Shown piece by piece: positions 1 to 9,990 of a stretch of DNA of 64,000 nt. Position 1 is the stretch's first letter; the number at the start of each line of letters is the position of its first letter. The notes beneath the pieces were generated by a model. It did no database searches. It had not been told where the DNA came from and saw only the letters and a program-made list of their open reading frames with translations. The position numbers and the translations under genes were made by a program. This stretch comes from Geosiphon pyriformis (lineage: Eukaryota; Glomeromycota; Glomeromycetes; Archaeosporales; Geosiphonaceae). The DNA lies in contig JAAOMT010000714.1 in assembly GCA_016748015.1 (NCBI GenBank), positions 1 through 64,000 of the forward strand, written 5' to 3'.

Positions 1-179
1 TCAAAGTAGTATAATAAGTTTCATACTAGGAAACTTTAATAATTTGAAAATAATCCTTTCATCTCTAAAAGAAGTGGTTTGCAGCAAAAAAAAAAAACAT
101 TTACCTTGACCCCACCAATATCTAGTATAACTGTCTGCCCACAATCTAAAAACATAGAAATTGACTTTTTATCAGCCAT
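1..179 (-). CDS. BTB/T1 (KCTD-like) protein, 5' part, cut by window edge
   Basis: The minus strand from the ATG at 179-177 encodes 25 residues ending in ILDIGGVK (exon 1, 105-179). A GTAAAT donor at 104 opens a 79-bp intron that ends in CCTAG, and exon 2 starts at 25 with YETYYTTL and runs off the window. The two BTB genes to the right have the same VGG-x-K / YETYPSTL junction and the same phase-0 intron, so this is a third member of the family, divergently oriented. In KCTD/Kv T1 proteins this segment is the first strand of the BTB fold, used for oligomerisation and often cullin-3 binding; whether that holds here is inference. Only about 33 residues are visible. Confidence 0.72.
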
Positions 180-453
180 TTAACATTAACAATTGGTAGA
201 ATTATTTTTCGTTTCTATCTGAAGAAGCAGCGGAGTTAAAAAAGATATCAAGTAGCTTGGCATCCGATGCATGACAAGCCATTGTAATTAACTTTTTTGG
301 CAATGAAGAAGGTGATCAATCATCAACATTAAAAATAATCCTGTTTCTCGATTCAGATTGACTTTGCATATTTCTCTTCTCATTATCATTTCCTGGGAAA
401 ACTAAAAAGAAGAGAAATTTAACAAAAGTTATACTTTTGAGCAAGTTACGAAA
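180..453. promoter_or_regulatory. shared upstream region of two divergent BTB genes
   Basis: This 274-bp gap separates the start codons of two head-to-head BTB/T1 genes, so it must hold the 5' UTRs and promoters of both. It is AT-rich with no coding potential that I can see. I recognise no specific box; the regulatory role follows from position only. Confidence 0.35.
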
Positions 454-1241
454 ATGGAAAATCCTAAAAATCACGATAATCCTTTAAACTTGATTAAACC
501 AGAAGAAATAATTGTGATAAATGTTGGTGGGATTAAAGTAAATTTTATAATTTCCTTCATCTACCTTTGATGCTATGACACGAAATTTTTATTTTCTGCT
601 AATCATCAAAATTTCTCAAGTATGAAACTTATCCTTCAACACTCACCGCTTATCCTGAAACACTTCTTGGTGCCATGCTTTTAAAAGGAAAGGAAAATGG
701 TCGAAAAGAAAATCAGCTTTTTTTTAAACGAAATGGTCGTGCTTTTTATTTTATCATGGAATATTATCGTACCACAAAGTTTTTATGGTCACCAGATCGG
801 CTTGTAGAAAATCAAACAGTATCTCAATATGAACTAGAAAGTGAACTACACTATTTTCAAATGCCTATCAACATTGAAAAGAGTGAGTACGCAAGCTCAA
901 AGGAAAAGTTTAAAAAATCAATTGAAACGACTATAATTGAAGCAATGAAAGAATGGAATCATATTATTCAAATTGGTATTTTTATGACCGAAAAAACCAC
1001 GGTGAACTATGATGGTAAAGTTATTCATCATGATATCGAGGAAACACAAATTCCTATTTTTCTATTGGCTAGCCTTTTTAAAGATGAGATTTGTGGACAT
1101 ATTGAAGAGATTTTCGAGGGCTGCCAATGTAAACAAACCTTTGGCGAGGGCCAAACAACGTTTTTGATATTTTTGAAATATGATACAAAAATTATGCGGA
1201 AACTTGCTAGAATGATGCCATATGTGAGTAAAAAAATTTAA
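454..1241 (+). CDS. BTB/T1 (KCTD-like) potassium-channel-tetramerisation-domain protein
   Basis: Two exons, 454-537 and 621-1241, joined over an 83-bp intron (GTAAAT...CTCAAG), give a 234-residue protein. Exon 1 ends in IVINVGGIK and exon 2 opens YETYPSTLTAYPETLLGAML, the classic start of a T1-type BTB domain; FKRNGRAFYFIMEYYRT is the typical later part of the fold (about residues 60-80). After the BTB domain comes a stretch of about 130 residues that I do not recognise. KCTD proteins are mostly soluble adaptors, often for cullin-3 ubiquitin ligases; no channel or membrane segment is visible. The ATG at 454 is the only in-frame start before VGG. The gene sits between a divergent paralogue on the left and a tandem paralogue on the right. 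The role in this organism is unknown. Confidence 0.82.
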
Positions 1242-1299
1242 TTGTTGTTAAGTCAAAATTCTGGTGTTTACTTTTTGAAAATTTCTTCAATAATACAAC

Positions 1300-2100
1300 A
1301 TGAATTGACAACAGGAGATAAATGATTCTAACTTCATTTCTCAAGGTGATTCGAGTAACGAGAAGAAACTCATAATTTTGAATGTGGGTGGTTTCAAGGT
1401 AAACGAATCAAACACGATAATCAAGATTTTCAAAACATTCTGATTATTGTTGGTTTGTTTCCTTTAGCATGAATTGTACCCTTCAACTTTCAGTCGGTTT
1501 AATAATAGCTTTCTTGGGGTAATGTTTTCTGATCGTAATAGTAAACTTTTACACCCAAGGAATGGAAATGAATTTTTCATCGATAGAAATGGCCAAGCCT
1601 TTCATTTCATTCTCGAGTATTATTTCACTGGAAGAATTACGTGGTCCCCTTCTACAATTGTTGCAGGAAGTACCATCACGAAGCAAGAGCTTGATGAAGA
1701 ACTAGACTATTTTCAAATATTGAATCCAGTAATTGATCATGCTGAACATCTCACTGCACATTTAGAGCTTGGTGCTGCCTTGAAGCGTTTAGTTTCGGCT
1801 ATAGAGGGTGTTATTACTTCAGGAATGGAACAATCTCGTGATTTAATTCAAATTGATATCTTTCGTGACACTCCCCCGGAAGCAAATATTACTGGAATCC
1901 CCGAAAATTTTTATATTCCACTCGAACAAAAACTTTTATGGGACCTCACCTTCCATCATGCTGCAGCAATCCAATCTCATCTTGAGATTGTGTTTGAGGG
2001 ATCTCATTGTGAATACGATTGCAGCGCTGAAACTTGCTACTTTAGGATGCTCCTTGTATATGATCATGAATTGATTACTCGTTATGCAGCACTGACTTAA
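1300..2100 (+). CDS. BTB/T1 (KCTD-like) tandem paralogue, start codon region damaged or unusual
   Basis: Exon 2 (1468-2100) reads HELYPSTFSRFNNSFLGVMF then a T1-like domain with FIDRNGQAFHFILEYYFTGR, closely parallel to the upstream gene. Exon 1 ends at 1398 in LIILNVGGFK, followed by a 69-bp intron (GTAAAC...CTTTAG). Reading upstream in frame, the only ATG is at 1300, but it is followed by AAT then a TGA stop at 1306-1308; downstream of that stop no in-frame ATG occurs before VGG. Either the gene is newly inactivated by this stop, starts at a near-cognate codon, or has a further 5' exon. The rest of the frame is intact (about 240 residues), with the same unrecognised C-terminal region as its neighbour. 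Confidence 0.68.
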
Positions 2101-2707
2101 TTTACAGTTGCCACAATTATTTAACGAAAATCAAATTAAAAGAATTGTATTTGTAGATTTTTCCTTGTAATTTTGTTTCAATATCATTTTATAACTGTGA
2201 TATTACAATTAAGTTTATTAAGGATTTTTTGTTCAAAGTGCTGATGATTACGACCAAATTTTTGTTCTGAAATCAAAGATTGAAAACTTAAAAAGCCTTT
2301 TATCAGACTTTTGATTGAATAAAAAGCATTTTTCTTAAGCCCTGATGAAACAATTACCCTACTCAATTCTGACCAAAATTTACCTTAACAAAAATTAAAT
2401 CTAATTTAAAATGAAGAAACCTTCATTGATCAATAATTAAGGTACTCGAAATGACCAATTCTAGGTAATATATAAAAATGTTTGGCTGCTATAAAAATGT
2501 ATGTATATCTTAAAAATTTGCATTATTAAAAAAATTTATTTTGACGGATTAATCGCTTGAATTCCATTTTTGATTTTTTTAAAATATTTAAAATTAAAAT
2601 ATCATTTGTTTTTTCCTGCATCTTCAACATAATTTACTTTTATGTATTGATTGATTTACCAAACTTTTTTCGATAATATATATAATGATATTCTGTAGAG
2701 TTTTCCG
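2101..2707. other. AT-rich spacer
   Basis: The region is the 3' flank of the tandem BTB gene. Only short frames are present, without recognisable motifs. I see nothing further in it. Confidence 0.5.
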
Positions 2708-2823
2708 AAACAAACAAACAAACAAACAAACAAACAAACAACAACAACAACAACAACAAAAACAGCAACAACAACAACAACAGCAAAACAAAAGACAAAC
2801 AAACAAACAAACAAACAAACAAA
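2708..2823. repeat. compound microsatellite (AAAC)n-(AAC)n-(AAAC)n
   Basis: A run of AAAC tetramers (2708-2740) passes into AAC triplets with two CAG interruptions (about 2741-2790) and returns to AAAC tetramers (about 2793-2823). The frames through it (poly-Gln or poly-Cys) are products of the repeat and not evidence of a gene. Confidence 0.95.
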
Positions 2824-2904
2824 TAATTTATGCCCGAGAGCAATTCAATGTTTTTGAAAGGAACCATGTCAGAAATGGTATGAAAAATTAATTTCCAAGA
2901 ATTT

Positions 2905-3803
2905 TTATTTTAGAAAGCAAAAAAGAAGGGAATCTGAATCTCGTCCTGATATCTCAAAAAAAATAATGACCTATTTAAAAACACTGCGGGTGTTATTGAT
3001 AAAATAGTGGATGGAAGCTTACTTGGTTGGCAGGTTATTGTCATAGATCATTGCAAAAAATTATCCGAATTTATCTTTCTCGTATTTTTCAAAATATTAA
3101 AAAATCTAGCGTTATCATGACTGGGATCCAAGATATCAGTCTGAAGGGCCAAAGGGAAAGGCTCACATAAAACTTAGTTTTTCGATAGACTCTAGAGTTT
3201 TATGCTTTCTAGAAAATGCATTTTTATAATGAGAAATGGTTGCATGATTTTTTTCGAAGATAAGCAATCTTTTACCTTTTGGGGTTTTGTCCACTTTTAA
3301 CGGTTGCTTGTATATGATCAGAATTGTAGAGCTCACTTTATAGCACCATGGACGAAATTTTTTATACGAATCGGTGCTTATAGAAGATTTGTCTGTTCAA
3401 AGAACACGTCGTTAAACCTCTTTCGTCCAATGCTTGTAAATTTTAGCCAACTTTAACTGTTTAATTCGGTTTACTTTATTAATCGTTGACTTCATACGCA
3501 CTATTTAGGAGTTTTTATTAAAGTACTAGTGAACATAGGAGTTTAGATTTTAGATGAAATTTCGGCAGTAAACAGATATTTTGGTATTGACTTTCTGGAG
3601 AATTAGACGTTAAGCACGTTTATTAACAATAGATTTTCTACTAGTATTATTTTTTTTATTTCTGATCGTTTAAGACAATTTTTTAACAAAAGTAACGGAC
3701 CGTCCAAAAGTGCGTGTAATTTTTGCGGCGGATATACCCTCTTTCTTGAGCATTTTTACCGTACAACACAATTGTTTTTATCAAGGTCTTTTTGGCGACC
3801 CAT
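2905..3803 (-). pseudogene. decayed Tc1/mariner transposase
   Basis: Read on the minus strand, the ATG at 3803 starts MGRQKDLDK, and within 60 bp a helix-turn-helix stretch reads MLKKEGISAAKITRTFGRSV, typical of the Tc1 N-terminal DNA-binding domain. Further on, about 3,450-3,360, a segment reads AKIYKHWTKEV-stop-RRVL-stop-TDKSSI, the family's W-T-x-E-x-W-x-x-V-x-W-T-D-E region with tryptophan codons turned into stops. Near 2,950-2,905 a degenerate version of the 'SPDLNPIEN' segment is visible. Several stops and frame changes make it non-functional. Terminal inverted repeats were not located. Confidence 0.7.
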
Positions 3804-5180
3804 TTGTGTATATGTCTCAAATTTTTCCAAGTCCCTCTTTTAATCAAATAATAAATTAAACATAGATGAATATCTTTTAATATTAAAATAACAACGCAGG
3901 GACAAATTTTAAGGTTGTTAGTATTATTAGATTATTTGAAATTATTCACAATTTAGAGTAAATTGACCTAACATGTGTAGTTTTCTCTAGCGCATATAAT
4001 CATAATCATATTTTAAAATTACAAAATTAAATTTTACTTGTGTCGATTGGACAAACTAATAGATTTCTTAATAGATTATAGGCTCTCGTTTCTTTTTCTT
4101 TTTTTAGAAACGTAAAAAAATAGATTTATTTAATTTATGAATTAAAGGGGGACATCCCCAATCGAAAACTTAATTGAAGTTATTCCATCCAAGAAATCTA
4201 CGCAAAAGGGATAGTTTCAGTATTTAAAATTGAAAATGGTTATGAAGTTGGATAAACAAAATTTTTTATTTAAAACTTTATTTTAAGCTTGTAAATATAT
4301 TAGTTCTTTGACGAATCTCCACATCGATCAGTGATTAGTAAAGATTTGCGGCAAGGGAAATTTCCCCATAAAATCAGCAGACTATAAAGTTTCGAAATTC
4401 CCTTTTACACAAAATATCTCATCGCAGTATTCAATTATTAATCAAATGACTAATTAAAATAATGCGTGATACGCATGAAGTATGATACACGTTGTTTCAT
4501 ATTTCAAGAATTATGAGGAGAGAATTTTGCATGCAGGTAATCCATTTTTTGAAACTGAGAACTCTTTGTGTTTTAAAAGAGAACAAATTACTGCAGTATG
4601 CATGTAATTAGTACCAATTATTTATCAGAATTTGAATTCAATAACTATATAAAAAATTTTTTTTTAAACTTTATTAAATGTCTGCTAATGGTACGATATG
4701 ACGAATTTTTATTAACATATTGACCTACTTTTCTCGATAATCTTTTTATGATGAACCCTCACAGTTGTTATTTAATTTTAACGCCACACTTACCGCAGCA
4801 ATATAATTGGCTTCTGTTTGTTGCATCCCTTGACTAATAAATCAAAGCTCATCATCTCTTTAATCACTAAGTTATTTGTCACACATACGATAGTAAATAA
4901 TATCAGATGAAATATTCAAGAAATTTGTTGTTCTCTTTACCTTGCATATGAACAAGAATAATATATGATGTTAATTTCCTTATATTTGTGAGAGGTATTC
5001 ATGGAAATTGGAATATTTTACTTTATGAAAATAGTTTCAAATTTTTAATATTTTAATAGTTGTTTAAAAGCTTTTCTCTTTTTACTATTGACTTTAATTT
5101 CATAAGCATTTAAACTTGATATAATGGCGTCTCTCATTTGCCACCATATTTTTAATCATTATAACGTTGAATTAAAAAGA
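3804..5180. other. AT-rich spacer with a short dispersed-repeat fragment
   Basis: No gene is visible. Around 4,140-4,220 the segment with AATCGAAAACTT ... GAAATCTACGCAAAAGGG resembles 34,440-34,500, so at least one non-coding dispersed repeat is present. Confidence 0.4.
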
Positions 5181-5352
5181 AAAATAATAGATAGCTTAAT
5201 TCTAAATTCTAAATTCTAAATTCTAGATTTTAAATTCAATACCAATCTTAACCTTTAACAAAGCCTAAGCCACAGTTTCCGAAGCGCACCGAAAACACAC
5301 AAACATCGTAAAGCATATTTAAATAATGATAATTCGGGAAACAGGCACAAAT

Positions 5353-5437
5353 GAACAGAATAGAACAGAACAGAACAGAACAGAACAGAACAGAACAGAA
5401 CAGAACAGAACAGAACAGAACAGGACGGAACAGAACA
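5353..5437. repeat. (GAACA)n pentanucleotide microsatellite
   Basis: About 16 near-perfect GAACA units. The same pentamer array occurs at 58,025-58,075, within the corresponding part of another copy of the surrounding dispersed repeat, and in short form at 23,905-23,960. Confidence 0.93.
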
Positions 5438-5970
5438 TAAACTTCATTATTCATATATGCTTTAGGTGTTGTATGCGTGTGAGTGAAAATGTGGTGGTCT
5501 TGCCAGCAATCTAAGAGTAGGTATGAATATGTACTAATTCTAAAAGGAAAGCCTTACAAGTACAGGAAAATAAGTGGGTCTATCTATCAATTTAAGAGAG
5601 TTTTAGTCATTTAATGAGGGAGAGAGAGAGAGAGGGTAGAGGGAAGGAATGAAGAAAGCGTACTGGAACAGATGAGAAATTGAAAATGAACGAGTTACTT
5701 TAAAATTAGTTTTTCTATAAAAGAGAATGAGAAATTACAAATGTTCTTCATCAAGTAACTATAAATTGATAAAAAAATGAGGAGGGTATATGTTGTTTTC
5801 TCAACATCTAAAGTCACAAGAAAACGCGAAAAAGGAGTCGAATAGTGATCAGTCTATCATTTAAAATTTCTCATAAAATTAGTATAGATGATTCGTGCAG
5901 AAATGATTGAGTTATTTGACTTGGTTGTTTAGTTGGCTTCATAAGTCAAATATAAATTGTTTATAGATAA

Positions 5971-6273
5971 TTAATTTGGATTCGTAAGTCTGTAGCAATA
6001 GATAAAGGTTGGTTCGAGGAATTCTTCTTTTACTGTAAAATCGATATTCTGCGCATCGAGAATTGTTGGTATATTTTCACCAGGATTATTATGTACTGGT
6101 GGTGGGTTTTGAGCGGGGTTGTTGATAGGGGCTGGTTGCTGATTATTGGGCACCATTAGTTGGTTTGGTAATTGATTAACGACCTCACGATTAATTCGAC
6201 TTAAATCAGGGCATCTATCAATTTGGGGAGCTGTAGATTGAGTATATCTTGCTTTTAGATTATTTTGATTCAT
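5971..6273 (-). CDS. small repeat-borne Asn/Pro-rich protein, copy A
   Basis: A 100-residue frame from the ATG at 6273 (MNQNN) to a stop at 5971. A TTG five codons upstream is in frame, but the ATG matches the start of the copy at 53,790. The protein has an N-terminal segment with RINREVVNQLPNQLM, a low-complexity Asn/Pro/Gln centre (NNQQPAPINNPAQNPPPV) and a C-terminal segment NIDFTVKEEFLEPTF. Against the copy at 53,790-54,092 it has exactly the same length, no indels and about 82 percent identity by my count. I do not recognise the family. There is no signal peptide or membrane segment. The intact frame in two diverged copies suggests it may be a real protein, but it could also be a piece of a larger spliced gene. 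Confidence 0.5.
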   Translation of the reverse strand: MNQNNLKARYTQSTAPQIDRCPDLSRINREVVNQLPNQLMVPNNQQPAPINNPAQNPPPVHNNPGENIPTILDAQNIDFTVKEEFLEPTFIYCYRLTNPN

Positions 6274-6640
6274 GTTTAACAACAACAATTTTTTTGATGT
6301 TTGTATGGAGAAAATGATAATATAAATTTTGACTTAATGAGTTGAGAAATTTTAAAAGGTATCAGAACGGCAAATTTATAATAAAAAAATTTGTGCGTCA
6401 TTAAAAGCCTCTACTATTTATTTCTATTGAAGTGAAATTCATGAACTTATATCAGTTGATTTATATAATGTGGAACAAAAAAAATTAGGTTTTGAGTCTT
6501 TATACCAATGAAATTATTCCAAATGGTTTTTTTTATATTAAAAAGTGAACACTGATTTGTCAGGGGAAGATTTTTTTATAATTAAGATTAACTAAATGGG
6601 TTTTGAATAATCATGTGGGAATCATTTTGATAATTGTATT

Positions 6641-7029
6641 GTCGAAGTATTTGAAAATATCAAAGAATCACGACAAATGTACTATTCTAATTTTTGAGAA
6701 ACATTTCCTAACCATTAACTCTCGCATGCCCTGTTTTTTTTAATTTTTTATTAGTATTATGTATGGTGGTATATTTATTACCATTTGAATTCAGTTGCAG
6801 TTCATATCTCTTCATTCTACAACTATGATATAATTTAACAGTGTGTTTCTTGGCATTTTGTAAGAATTTTTTCGAGAATGCAGAAAAATTTAAAAATTGA
6901 GCAGAACACAAGCTCAATATTGTATTTCACTTTTCGATTATAAAAAATGACGATGAAACAAATTAATAATCCAACTTTTTAAGAAACCCAAGACAAACCT
7001 CGGAAAAGATTCTAAGAATACAATGGTAT
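6641..7029. other. spacer shared with an inverted copy
   Basis: No gene seen. Short stretches, such as the segment near 6,890-6,945 with CAGAACACAAG and TGTATTTCACTTTTCGA, recur inverted near 12,800-12,850, and the segment near 6,965-7,000 recurs inverted near 12,010-12,050. Confidence 0.4.
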
Positions 7030-7194
7030 CACATTTCAGACTCTGATAGTAACACCAATGCTCAAATCGAATTAGGAAATTCTTATTATTTGAGAAAGGG
7101 GGCGCGACAACATAGTAAAAAAGTTTTTGAATGCTACTTTAAATCAGCAGAGGCTGGAAATTCTACGGTTCAGTATTATTCGTCAAAGTACTAA
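7030..7194 (+). pseudogene. Sel1-like repeat fragment
   Basis: The frame reads AQIELGNSYYLRKG, then KVFECYFKSAEAGNSTVQYY before a stop at 7192. This is the Sel1/TPR-like pattern A-x-x-x-L-G-x-x-Y-x-x-G ... A-F-x-x-Y-x-K-S-A-E-x-G-N. About 1.3 repeat units are present, with no start codon and no flanking domain. In related fungi such repeats usually follow a kinase domain; none is adjacent here. I take it as a remnant carried with the dispersed repeats around it. Confidence 0.65.
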
Positions 7195-7572
7195 CCAAAT
7201 AAAGAAAGAAACTGTCGGGTATTATACATATCTTTCCCAATCAAAAATTTTTCCATTAAATTTTGAAAAGCAGAAAAAATTTTTCGCGAAAATTTAAAAA
7301 AAAGGTTTACATGATTGTTCACACATAAGTTTTTCTAAATTAGGTTATTCATTATAGCAAACACAGAATACCGAGGAATTATTTATTTTGATTATCCGGA
7401 GAGACTTCCAGAGGACTAACCACTAAAGAAATTGTATGTATGCATGCAATATAAACTGTAAATAGCAGTAAGAATAATTTGGCCTTAATTCAATTTTCAT
7501 GATAGTGGCACAAATTTTCACTTAGATCGCTGAATTCAAATTTTCTGATTCAGAAAAGGCAATTTTTATAAT

Positions 7573-7597
7573 CCTAACTATAACCCTAACCCTAACC
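7573..7597. repeat. interstitial telomere-like repeat (CCCTAA)n
   Basis: The run CCTAACTATAACCCTAACCC continues as TAACC, about four imperfect CCCTAA units. TTAGGG is the common fungal telomere repeat. It is too short to be a telomere and may mark an old break repair or be chance. Confidence 0.5.
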
Positions 7598-8139
7598 ATT
7601 TATTCATGTAACAATCACGCATTGTCGTGAAAACCTGCATGAAATATTCTAAATTTTTAATAGATAGAATGATAATCCGATTTCGTTTATTTGAATAATA
7701 ATATATATAAAAATTAGAATTATTTGCATTCTATATAGTTGACTAGAAATTTTGATTTAACTAGGATTTTTAGAAAATTTTCTTAAATAATAACTAGAAA
7801 TTATGCATCTAATTAATTTTGTGAGTTTTGGATTGGGACAACCTTAAAATATTAAACAGTTATGGAAATATTGAAATTATTCAAAATTTTTTGTTTAAAA
7901 TACGAACAAAATAAGTTTCAAGTCAAAAAACGTATGAATTTATAATTAAAATTAAAATTTTCGTTTGAATAATTAAAATTTTTGTAACTTAAAAATTTTT
8001 AATTGTGAAATAATATTTGTATTTATTTTGAATTTTAAATAATTATTAATAAAACTAAAGTGATTTTAAACAATAAAAAAATTATTGATATTTAAACTTG
8101 ATAATTCATTAATTTTAAAAAAATTCAAGTTAACTATCT
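7598..8139. other. AT-rich spacer
   Basis: Very AT-rich with no recognisable gene, RNA or mobile element. The part just upstream, about 7,330-7,560 (AATACCGAGGAA, ATGCATGCA), is repeated directly near 11,130-11,550. Confidence 0.4.
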
Positions 8140-8224
8140 ATTTCTTTGGTAGATCGGAAGTTAAACTTTCAAAGAGGTATCCGAATATGAACGTTGTCAA
8201 TGATATTGATTTGGGATAGAACAG

Positions 8225-8775
8225 TTTTGGTCTCGCATCTGAATTTGCATCTCTCAAATCTGGGTCAACTAATGCCAAGACAGCTGGTCTTTGTACTTAT
8301 GCTATGAAAGTGCTGCATGGTAGACTGCCTGTCGGGGAACAGAAAAATGTTGTAAGACATTAGGTACCCAAACAAGGCCTGCATCAAATGTGGGGAAGTG
8401 AGCAGAATCGACATCTTTTCGAATTTGTGGGATTGATTGGTTGAATTAGTCTGGGCTGGACACCCATGAATCTAAGATCTTGAAAAACCTTTCTGAGCTG
8501 ACATTTCGTGACGGAATTTGCAATTCGATGATTATAAACTGGCTGTATATGGTTCTGGTGAAAGGGGTTTGTGTTGAAAAAATGGTTCCATGAAGCTTTG
8601 AGGATGTTTAAGGGTGCTAATATGACAACTACCAAATTTGTGGAGTTTGTCCAATCAATTATAATTGCTCACAGGGAGAGAATTTGGGTGTCGACGTCTA
8701 AATCGAGAGCGGATTATGAGAAAAATGGGTTAAATATATGTCAAAGATCCAAGGATCGCTACTTTATCGGATGAG
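8225..8775 (+). pseudogene. 3' fragment of a LINE (non-LTR retrotransposon) ORF2
   Basis: Pieces in different frames resemble the end of a LINE ORF2. A segment near 8,290-8,340 reads KTAGLCTYAMKVLHGRLPVG (the 'x-x-x-LHxRLPV' region). A CIKCGEV motif near 8,376 is the start of the C-terminal zinc finger. From 8,571 a frame reads KKWFHEALRMFKG and IIAHRERIWVSTSKSRADYE before the terminal stop, which parallels FMLKNWMVDTIQYLDAG and FAESYRSVIWLLATKLRSYY in the LINE at 51,350-51,510. Frameshifts and stops show it is dead. It is the 3' 0.5 kb only, as expected from 5'-truncated LINE insertion. Confidence 0.65.
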
Positions 8776-8829
8776 AGTTTATTTAGTATAGGCATCTAAT
8801 TGTGCCAAATTCCGCGCTAACGGTAAACT

Positions 8830-9990
8830 TTTTAAAGATTAAAAAGGAAAAAATAATAATAATGAAATGGCAAAAATCCCTCATTGATGGTTTTTTTTTC
8901 GAATGACTTCATTTTGCGCAAAATAAACCCGGTTTTAGGTAATGAAATTAGTTTGCATATTTGTGAATAAATTAAGTTTGACTCCCTGTGAGGAAATTTT
9001 TGGTTCATTTTCATTTGTTCGATTAACCCATTTTAAATTAAATTATGAATAATTTAAAATCTGAAAAGGAAATCTTTGAACAAATACCATAAATTAATAA
9101 TAACATAAAAAATAAATCGAAATCTTTAATATCTGTTACTTGACTAAAGATTTTTCTTTTTCAAAATATAATAAAAATGTTCATAATTAAGTAACTATAA
9201 ATCAATAAAAAAATGAGGAGGGCATATTTTATCTTTTTGATTTTTAAATTCTCAAGACAAAGTGAAGGAGATGATTAATCTATCATGAATTTTCGCGCAG
9301 AAATAGAATGGATAATTCGAAAAAGAAAAAGAACATTCCAAAGAAGTAACATTGAAATGAAGATGATAAGTAATGAAAAATGCTAAAATTACAAACACAA
9401 AATGCTAAAGTTTGAAGAAGGTGGAAAAATTGAATAAATGCAATGAATTATGCGACGAATTATTTAGATCCTCAATTTTATGCATTTTTTGAATAGAAAG
9501 TCCAAAAAACATATAGAGAACTAAGTAAAGAGAAGAAATACAAAAAAAGGCAAAAAGAATGTAAGTTGGGGATAATTAAAAAAAGATCAGAAAGTATAAA
9601 AATGCAAATGTTCATGTAAGGTGATTTGATTATCTAAATTATTAATATATCTAAGTTAGGCAATTGAAAATAAATTATTTGGCTCAATTATTTAGTTGGT
9701 TTAATAAGTCAAATGTAAAAAGCTTATAAATAAATAGTTTTAATTAGTAGGTCTGTAGGAATAGACAAAGGTTGGTTCGACGAATTCTTCTTTGACTGTA
9801 AAATCAATATTTTGCGGAGAGAGAATTGTTGATAGGAGCTGGTTGCTGATTATTGGGCACCATTAGTTGGTTTAGTAATTGATTAACGACTTCACGATTA
9901 ATTCGACATAAATCAGGGCATCTATCTATATGGGAAGTTGTTGATGAAGTATACATTGCTAGTGATTCATTTTTAAAACTTTTAGTAAAT
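8830..9990. repeat. dispersed repeat, copy B
   Basis: The segment TGAAATGGCAAAAATCCCTC near 8,861 recurs near 52,480 and, inverted, near 18,140. The 9,380-9,990 part runs nearly base for base with 53,440-54,090 (GCGACGAATTATTTGGATCC-like segments, the AACATATAGAGAACTAAGTA block, then the small ORF). This places copies B and D as the closest pair. Confidence 0.75.
9804..9956 (-). pseudogene. small Asn/Pro-rich ORF, copy B, internally deleted
   Basis: The frame begins MYTSSTTSHIDRCPDL at 9956, contains VNQLLNQLMVPNNQQPAPIN, then runs after a deletion of the NPAQNPPPV region into a stop at 9804, leaving about 50 residues. The upstream ATG matching the intact copies is followed by a TAG. The C-terminal DFTVKEEF segment survives out of frame further down. 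Confidence 0.55.

Larger units (their letters stand above)
5190..6640. repeat. dispersed repeat, copy A (carries small Asn/Pro-rich ORF)
   Basis: Sequence from about 5,190 to 6,300 is closely repeated at 57,840-59,060 (same order: GAACA array, TATGCTTTAGGTGT, GCAATCTAAGAGT, then the small ORF). Parts recur at 8,830-9,990 and 52,460-54,110, and in inverted form at 13,300-13,920 and 17,100-18,160. No terminal repeats or transposase were found, so the mobilising mechanism is unknown. Confidence 0.75.

Noticed and set aside
2624-2891. Poly-Cys/Leu/Phe or poly-Gln/Asn frames
   Set aside because: They only read through the AAAC/AAC microsatellite; no flanking coding sequence.
5248-5514. Frames across the GAACA array on both strands
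   Set aside because: Period-five repeat gives open frames in every phase without coding signal.
7573-7597. True telomere
   Set aside because: Only about four imperfect units and sequence continues normally on both sides.
8384-8635. 83-codon minus frame
   Set aside because: Antisense of the LINE tail fragment, which has recognisable motifs on the plus strand.
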